Origin: DASRAU01 sp035638075
GTDB taxonomy: Bacteria; Acidobacteriota; Polarisedimenticolia; Gp22-AA2
Direction: 5' to 3'
Length of the DNA: 64,000 bases
Assembly (NCBI GenBank): GCA_035638075.1
Contig: DASRAU010000045.1
Location: 1 to 64,000, forward strand
In this document: piece by piece, positions 58,184 through 64,000 of the stretch
How the letters are laid out: every line of letters starts with the position of its first letter
Position numbering within the stretch: position 1 is the stretch's first letter
Notes under the pieces: generated by a model
The model's database searches: none
What the model was told of the DNA's origin: nothing
The model's input: only the letters and a program-made list of their open reading frames with translations
Translations under genes and position numbers: made by a program

Positions 58184-61100
58184 ATGGAACGCTCACGCAC
58201 GCACGGTACCACTGCGCCTCAGGGCGACGCCGCAGGGGACGGTCGGGAGCCCGTCCTCGCCCGTCCCCGGGGGTTGAAGGAAGCGGCGCTCAGGATCGCC
58301 GCGGCCACAGGGGTCGCGGCGCTGGTCCTGCTCAGTCTCACCCCGGTGCGCGCCGGACGTCCCGGAGGGGACGCGCCCGGCCGGCCGGTGGACCCGGCGG
58401 GCCGCGACAACTCGGAAGCCTTCTTCCGGCGCTACCGCCTGCCGCACGCGGTCGATCGGATCCCCGGCCTGAGCCCGTTCGGCGACACCGCCGTCGGGTT
58501 CACCGGTCCGGCGGGCGCGCCGGGTCTCGTCGCGACCGCCGCGGGCTGGGTGGATCTCGCCCGGCCCGCCGCCATCGCGGCGCTCCCCCCGGGATTGCGT
58601 TTGAACCGGGAGGTCACGCTCCCTGGCGGACGCGGCGGCCTCGTCGAGGGTCTGAACCTCGTGCAGGTCCGCGCCTCCGCCTTCGCGCAGGGCGGGGCCG
58701 ACCTGGAGCGTCTGCTCTCCGCCCACGGGCGCGTGCTGGCGCTGGCGCCGGAGCGGGCCTACGTCGTCGAGGTCGCCAACCGCGGCGCCGCCGAGGCGCT
58801 GGCGCGCGAGCCTTTCGTCGAGGCGGCGATCCCGTACCACCCCGCGTTCAAGATCGACCCCAACCTCGGCCGCACGCCCTTCATCGAGGCGAGGCGCGCG
58901 AAGACCCCGATCCTGCGGCTCCAGGTCCTGGCCTGGCAGGCGCTCGACACGACGGGTCGCCGGGCCCTGCGCGACGCGCTCGGCCGGCTGACCTCCCCCG
59001 GGGCGGTGACGATCGAAGCGGACGACCGGCTGCTCTACGTCGAGGCGAAGGCGGACACGGTCGCGGCGATCGCCGCCCTGCCGGGGGTCGAGGCGGTGGC
59101 CGAGCAGCCCGAGATGATGCTGAGCAACGCCGAGGCGCCGAGCGTGGTCATGGTCGGCAGCGTCGAGGACACCCTCGGGGCCCGGCCGTACCAGGACATC
59201 GGCCTCGACGGCGGCGGCATCGACACCAACGGCGACGGCGCCCGCGTGAACGACGGCAGCGACACCGTGCCGCCGCAGATCGTCGCCATCACCGACAACG
59301 GCATCAGTCTCGACACGCCGTCGTTCTCGCAGACCGCCACGCAGACGACCGATCTCGTCCATCCCATCGGGCCGAAGCACCGCAAGATCCAGGCGATCCA
59401 GCTGGTCGCCGACAGCGGCGACGACTGCGACGGCATCCTGTCGGGGTCGGGGTCGCACGGCAACGTGGTCGCGTCGGCGATCGCCGCCTGGCCCTCGGCG
59501 CTCGGGGTCTTCGCCACCAAGACGACCCTGCCGCGCAACCCGATCCTCACCGGCATCGCCCTGGACGGCGTCGCGCGCGGAGCGCGCATCATCATGCAGG
59601 ACGCCGCGGCCGCCTCGCGCTGCACCATCGACGAGCTGATCGAGCAGGGCGGGAACGTCGGCCCCGGGAACCTGACGACGCGCCTGACCGCCGCGCGCGA
59701 CGGCGGCAACAACGTACACCTGCACGTCCTGCCGTTCGGCGTGCCGAACTTCGACAACATCCTCGACAACCCGCAGAACGGCACGTACACGATGGAAGCG
59801 AACCAGATCGACACCTTCCTCGTGAACAACCGCGACTTCATGGTGTTCTCGCCGATCGGCAACCATGGCACGAACCCCAACAACCTGACGCAGCGACGCA
59901 TCCCCGATCTCTTCGACGGCACGTCGGCCGACAACGACCCCAACTTCCCGGCGGCGGCGCAGATCGCGCCCCCGGCGACCGCCAAGGACATCGTCAGCGT
60001 CGGCAGCCACCGCACGGACATGCAGACCTTCGCCGGCGCGTTCAACGAGGAGGAGGTCTCCTCGCCCTGGGCATCGCGCGGCCCCGCGACCATGGCGTCC
60101 CTGCGCATGGCGCCGATCGTCGTCTCCGTCGGCGAGGACTTCAGCGGCGTTTTCGGGGCGCCCGGGATCGGCGGCGTCGCCGCCTTCCGGAGCCGCGACA
60201 ACGACAACGTCGCGCCGATCGACGCGCAGCTCGACGAGCTGAACTTCGGCACCTCCTACGCCGCCGCCTATGCCGGCGGCGCCGCGGCGATCCTGCGCGA
60301 CTACTTCGCCCAGGGCTTCTACCCGAGCGGCACCCGCCGCGCCGTGGACCGCCAGCCCGCGGTCTCGGGAGCGCTCGTCAAGGCGGCGCTGGTCGCCGGC
60401 GCCAACTTCCTCGAGGAGAACGGCACCGGCCAGTACCCGACCCTGAACGACCGCACCATCGCCCAGGGCCGCGCCGGCAACATGGGGAGCATCGCCGGGA
60501 TTCCCGTCGGCGTCCTCGGCAACATGGAGCAGGGGTACGGCCGCGTGCAGCTCAGCAACGTCCTGCCGATCCCCAACTGGCCGACGGCGATCCCGATCGG
60601 CGCGCCGGACACCATCGAGTACCCGGCCGCGGGCCTCCTGGTCTGGGACGACATCGCCACCGGCGAGCCGCCGATCAACAACACCACCACGCTCATCGAG
60701 CACACATTCACGGTGAGCGCCCCGGAGACGATCGCCCTCGCCGGGGGAGGGCGCGCCGTCACGCGCGGCTCGCTGCGCATCGCGCTGGCCTGGCCCGATC
60801 CGCCGAGCGCCACCCTCAGCGACGGGTCGCTCATCAACGACCTCGACCTCGAGGTCGAGTCGCCCGGGCCGGACGGCAACCTCGCGACCACCGCCGACAA
60901 CCTCACTTACGACGGCAACGTGTACGTCCTGGGGAGCGGGCCCCGCGCCGGGCAGTGGTCGGCGCCGCGCCTCGGCACCGACCTCGCCGACTTGCGCAAC
61001 CCGGTCGAGGCGGTGCACATCCCCTCCGACCTCAACGGCGACGGCAATCCCGCCGACTCGCGCCTCTACACCGGCACCTGGCGCGTGCGCGTCAAGCGCG

Positions 61101-64000
61101 GCCTCGGCGGCGCGGTCCCTGGGAGCATCACCCGCCTCGACGGTCCGAACGAAGACGCCAACGCCAACTTCCGGCTGGATCCGGGGGAGGACCTCGACGC
61201 CGACGGCCTGCTCGACGCGGCCGGCCAGCCGTTCGGGCTGGTGGTCGCCGGCCCGGTCCTCGGGACGGGCACGCAGACGTGGGGCGGCCAGCCGCACAGC
61301 CTGCCGCAGAGCATCACCCACCTCGACAAGCCGACCTACGGCTGCGCCGACGACCTGGTGGTGGACATTTTCGATCCGGACGGCACGGTCGGCGGGCTCG
61401 GCACCGCCGTCACGCTGACGGTGCAGGACGCGCTCGGGAACGTCCTCGACACCGAGCAGGGGTTCGCCTTCACCGAGACCTCCGCCGGCAACCACGGCTT
61501 CGTCTCCGCCCGCGTGCCGGTGCGCAACGTCGCGCCGGTGCCGGTGCCCAACAACGGGCTCCTCGAAACCGACACCGGGCAGTTCATCGTGGCCGACTAC
61601 GCCGACACCCCGGTGCCGGGGCAGGCGCGCGCCACCGTGTCGTGCAACCCGAACCTGTTCGCCGGCGTCCTGCAGATCCGCGACGGCGCGGACGGCGCGG
61701 CCCTGTTCACCGGCGGCTGCGACCGCGATCAGTTCCCCGACGCGGGGGAGAACCTGACCTACACGATCGCGCTGCTCAACGCCAACCGCGGCGACGACTA
61801 CACCGAGGTGGTCGCGACCCTGGCGCCGTCGGGGCCGGGCGCGGCGGCCATCCAGGTCCTCGACTCCCCGAAGACCATCGGCCGGCTGCCGGGCGGGCAG
61901 GCCGCCGGCATCACCTTCTCCCTGCGGGTGAACGCCACGACCCTCAACGCCCTGCCGGTCGCCAACCGCGTCGCCACGCTCACGCTGACGCTGGACTCGT
62001 CGGCGCGCAGCAAGATCATCGGCCGGCAGTCGTTCGCCTTCACCTATGCCCTGAACTCCGACAAGGAGGTCTTCCACTACTCCACCGATTACCCCGCGGG
62101 CGGCCGGGAGATCCGCGACCTCAACCGCAACCTCCAGATCGACCGCCCCGACCAGATCGATCCGTTCACCGGGATCCAGGTGCCGGACGAGGACCTCGTC
62201 TTCTCCACCCTGTGGCTCAGCGACGGCGGGCTCGTGCGCAACACCCTCGGCGAGGACCTGAACAACAACGGCGTGCGGGACACCGGCGAATCCGACGTCA
62301 TCCCCAACAACGCGCTCGACAAGGGGATCCTGGCGGGCGCCGGGGGCCCCCAGCCGGGGGTGGACAAGGTGCCGTTCGCCTTCGACTCCAACAACGGCGG
62401 CTTCAACGCCTTCCGCCACCCGAGCAGCGAGGTGGGCACCACCGGCGTGCTGGTGACCTGGGAGTACCACGGCTCGGGGCTCTGCGGCTTCCAGACGGCC
62501 ATCCCGGACGGCGACGCGAACCCGCTCTTCCAGAACAACGGGGCGGGGATCTGGCACACGGGGGACGGCGACACCTTCACCCCGGACGAGTTCTCCACCG
62601 GCTGCGACAACTACTACATGCCGTCGCAACCGGGGACCCCGCTGCAGGCGGAGTTCCTGTTCGACATGCTCGAGTCGCCGATCGTCGCCAAGGTGCACCA
62701 GACGGTGGACGTGCGCGGCTTCCCGTACACCGTCGAGTTCCAGCGGCTGGCGATGAACTTCAACCACCAGACGTATGACGCCTACGCCGGCGGCCAGATC
62801 AACCTCGACTCCGACGTGGACAGCGACGACCGGAACTGCCTGCTCTGCCAGGTCTTCTACCCGCGCTTCGGCGGCGCCTACTACGGCGTGGCCCGCTTCA
62901 ACACCTACGAGAACGGCGTCGATCCGGCGGGGGTGGGCGAGGTCAAGCAGCGCACCTTCGGCCCGAAGGTCGATCCGGACAACTCGATCAACGCGTCCGG
63001 GTTCGTCTCCGGCGACGAGACGGGCTTCTCGGGATTCACCTCCAGCGGCAACCTGAACTCCTCGAGCCCGATCCCGACCGCGCCCCCGGACCTGCTGCCG
63101 TATCCGATCCCCGGCGGGCCGCTGCCGCTCGCCTCCGACGGCACCCCGGCCCTCAACAACGTGCAAGGGCCGACGCGCAACTTCGAGCTGTCGCTGGTCA
63201 ACTACCAGGACTCCTACGTCTTCTTCCCGACCGGTCCGGGCGCCTTCGAGCCGGGCGGCTACTTCAACCCGGGACCGACCGGCAACCGCTGGATGTTCGG
63301 CATCGGGTTCTTCGTCATCGAGAGCGCCGGCGGCAACAGCGACTACGGGCTGGCGATCGACGACCCGGTGCTCGAGTGGGACGAGTCGCATCCGCTCGAC
63401 GAGAGCCAGTTCGTCCCCGCGCACACGCCGGCCTGCCAGCGCTTCGGCCAGCCGGGGCAGCCGGCGGGGCAGCAGTGCGCCACCGTCGTCGTCGACCGGA
63501 CCAGCCTGTACGAGTGCGACGAGTCGCTCGACGTGACCGTGGACGATCCGAAGAAGACGGGACAGGGCTCGGTCACCGTCCAGGCGTCCTCCGACAGCGA
63601 CGGCACGCCGTTCTTCGCCCACAACGGCAACGGCATCCTGCCGGTGAAGACCTTCACCCTGCCGGAGGTCTCGCCGGGGATCTTCCGCGGCGCCATCACC
63701 GTCACCTCGCAGTTCAACAACCCGGCGACGGTGTTCGTCACGCCCGCCAGGGATCAGACCATCAGCGTCTACTACAACGACCCGCTGTGCGACGCCGACG
63801 GCGACGGGACCGTGGCGGAGTCGGCCTTCGACAACATCGACGGCGACAACATCGCGGCGGCGACCGACAAGTGCCCGGCGGTCTACGACCCCGCCCAGGC
63901 GGACGCCGACGGCGACGGCCGCGGCGACCTGTGCGACAACTGCCCGTCCCTCGCGAACGCCAGCCAGGCGGACGCCGACGCCGACGGCATCGGCGACACC
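58184..64000 (+). CDS. Second giant secreted S8 (KP-43-like) protease, 3' end cut by window edge
   Basis: 1,939 codons are visible with no stop. An N-terminal basic region and signal-like hydrophobic stretch (about 42-60, VAALVLLSLTPVRA) are followed by the pro-region. The subtilisin domain has Asp371 (AITDNGIS), His425 (SGSHGNVVAS) and Ser691 (FGTSYAAAYA). The jelly roll (LRIALAWPDPP; LINDLDLEVESPG) and large beta modules follow, then the beginning of a TSP3 block at residue 1870. It is colinear with the protein at 43743-52475 (TSP3 starts at 1867 there) and nearly identical at motifs such as LPFGVPNFDNIL and FLVNNRD. GAGGGAG precedes the ATG. It has its own promoter and operator-like dyad. 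Confidence 0.88.
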   Translation, partial: MERSRTHGTTAPQGDAAGDGREPVLARPRGLKEAALRIAAATGVAALVLLSLTPVRAGRPGGDAPGRPVDPAGRDNSEAFFRRYRLPHAVDRIPGLSPFGDTAVGFTGPAGAPGLVATAAGWVDLARPAAIAALPPGLRLNREVTLPGGRGGLVEGLNLVQVRASAFAQGGADLERLLSAHGRVLALAPERAYVVEVANRGAAEALAREPFVEAAIPYHPAFKIDPNLGRTPFIEARRAKTPILRLQVLAWQALDTTGRRALRDALGRLTSPGAVTIEADDRLLYVEAKADTVAAIAALPGVEAVAEQPEMMLSNAEAPSVVMVGSVEDTLGARPYQDIGLDGGGIDTNGDGARVNDGSDTVPPQIVAITDNGISLDTPSFSQTATQTTDLVHPIGPKHRKIQAIQLVADSGDDCDGILSGSGSHGNVVASAIAAWPSALGVFATKTTLPRNPILTGIALDGVARGARIIMQDAAAASRCTIDELIEQGGNVGPGNLTTRLTAARDGGNNVHLHVLPFGVPNFDNILDNPQNGTYTMEANQIDTFLVNNRDFMVFSPIGNHGTNPNNLTQRRIPDLFDGTSADNDPNFPAAAQIAPPATAKDIVSVGSHRTDMQTFAGAFNEEEVSSPWASRGPATMASLRMAPIVVSVGEDFSGVFGAPGIGGVAAFRSRDNDNVAPIDAQLDELNFGTSYAAAYAGGAAAILRDYFAQGFYPSGTRRAVDRQPAVSGALVKAALVAGANFLEENGTGQYPTLNDRTIAQGRAGNMGSIAGIPVGVLGNMEQGYGRVQLSNVLPIPNWPTAIPIGAPDTIEYPAAGLLVWDDIATGEPPINNTTTLIEHTFTVSAPETIALAGGGRAVTRGSLRIALAWPDPPSATLSDGSLINDLDLEVESPGPDGNLATTADNLTYDGNVYVLGSGPRAGQWSAPRLGTDLADLRNPVEAVHIPSDLNGDGNPADSRLYTGTWRVRVKRGLGGAVPGSITRLDGPNEDANANFRLDPGEDLDADGLLDAAGQPFGLVVAGPVLGTGTQTWGGQPHSLPQSITHLDKPTYGCADDLVVDIFDPDGTVGGLGTAVTLTVQDALGNVLDTEQGFAFTETSAGNHGFVSARVPVRNVAPVPVPNNGLLETDTGQFIVADYADTPVPGQARATVSCNPNLFAGVLQIRDGADGAALFTGGCDRDQFPDAGENLTYTIALLNANRGDDYTEVVATLAPSGPGAAAIQVLDSPKTIGRLPGGQAAGITFSLRVNATTLNALPVANRVATLTLTLDSSARSKIIGRQSFAFTYALNSDKEVFHYSTDYPAGGREIRDLNRNLQIDRPDQIDPFTGIQVPDEDLVFSTLWLSDGGLVRNTLGEDLNNNGVRDTGESDVIPNNALDKGILAGAGGPQPGVDKVPFAFDSNNGGFNAFRHPSSEVGTTGVLVTWEYHGSGLCGFQTAIPDGDANPLFQNNGAGIWHTGDGDTFTPDEFSTGCDNYYMPSQPGTPLQAEFLFDMLESPIVAKVHQTVDVRGFPYTVEFQRLAMNFNHQTYDAYAGGQINLDSDVDSDDRNCLLCQVFYPRFGGAYYGVARFNTYENGVDPAGVGEVKQRTFGPKVDPDNSINASGFVSGDETGFSGFTSSGNLNSSSPIPTAPPDLLPYPIPGGPLPLASDGTPALNNVQGPTRNFELSLVNYQDSYVFFPTGPGAFEPGGYFNPGPTGNRWMFGIGFFVIESAGGNSDYGLAIDDPVLEWDESHPLDESQFVPAHTPACQRFGQPGQPAGQQCATVVVDRTSLYECDESLDVTVDDPKKTGQGSVTVQASSDSDGTPFFAHNGNGILPVKTFTLPEVSPGIFRGAITVTSQFNNPATVFVTPARDQTISVYYNDPLCDADGDGTVAESAFDNIDGDNIAAATDKCPAVYDPAQADADGDGRGDLCDNCPSLANASQADADADGIGDT
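63791..64000 (+). repeat. TSP3 calcium-binding repeats, incomplete at window edge
   Basis: DADGDGTV, DIDGDNIA and ADADGDGRGDLCDNCP units encoded in the second giant protease; the block continues beyond base 64000. Confidence 0.85.

Noticed and set aside
58193..63622. A 1,809-codon minus-strand open frame opposite the second giant protease
   Set aside because: Same antisense artefact as above; no recognisable protein and no start signals.

Overview
The window is about 64 kb of very GC-rich, densely coding bacterial chromosome. It contains no phage, transposon, CRISPR or plasmid signature. The duplicated FtsX/MacB permease at 31727-34162 is of the acidobacterial 'ADOP' type. Together with GC-saturated third codon positions, many secreted Cys-rich or TSP3-repeat proteins, and outer-membrane proteins (a Gram-negative envelope), this points to an uncultured Acidobacteriota lineage or a close relative. 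That assignment is an inference.

1-14.4 kb: a tandem pair of Deg-like secreted proteins (one with an intact catalytic triad, one degenerate), a Cys-rich small protein, a polynucleotide kinase/phosphatase-like protein behind a fused 2-oxoacid dehydrogenase E1, a secreted HExxH protease divergent from a DUF255/thioredoxin-like protein, a cold-shock protein, a beta-propeller lipoprotein and an outer-membrane barrel that ends in a strong terminator.

14.4-23.6 kb: an SPFH-like/alkaline-phosphatase/TPR fusion and a secreted protein made of two copies of one domain, both on the minus strand. Divergent from them is a four-gene assimilatory sulfite operon (siroheme dehydrogenase, uroporphyrinogen methyltransferase, sulfite/nitrite reductase, CysH). 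It is preceded by a repeat-rich regulatory region and a structured leader that ends in an intrinsic terminator.

23.7-38.8 kb: a TPR protein, glutamate dehydrogenase, and an HlyD-ABC-permease-TolC-like efflux operon whose last stop codon lies inside a CAU tRNA. These are followed by a barrel-ankyrin protein, the ADOP permease, a secreted protein, a triple-repeat Cys protein and two FAD oxidoreductases.

38.8-43.4 kb: a zinc-ribbon coiled-coil protein, RNase HI, a YggS-like PLP protein, DivIVA, imidazolonepropionase and a cyclodeaminase-family protein, arranged as housekeeping operons.

43.7-64 kb: two colinear giant secreted KP-43/S8-like proteases with TSP3 calcium-binding repeats (2,910 aa and more than 1,939 aa). 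Between them sit a small membrane protein and the minus-strand cluster mtnA-tsaD-lepA-lepB. Part of the C-terminal region of the first giant resembles the C-terminus of the secreted protein at 34.3-35.2 kb, which suggests a shared sorting or adhesion module. The upstream region of the second giant and that of the sulfite operon share a TTG-ACAGA-CAA dyad, a possible common operator.

All functional statements rest on reading motifs in the sequence. No database search was possible.
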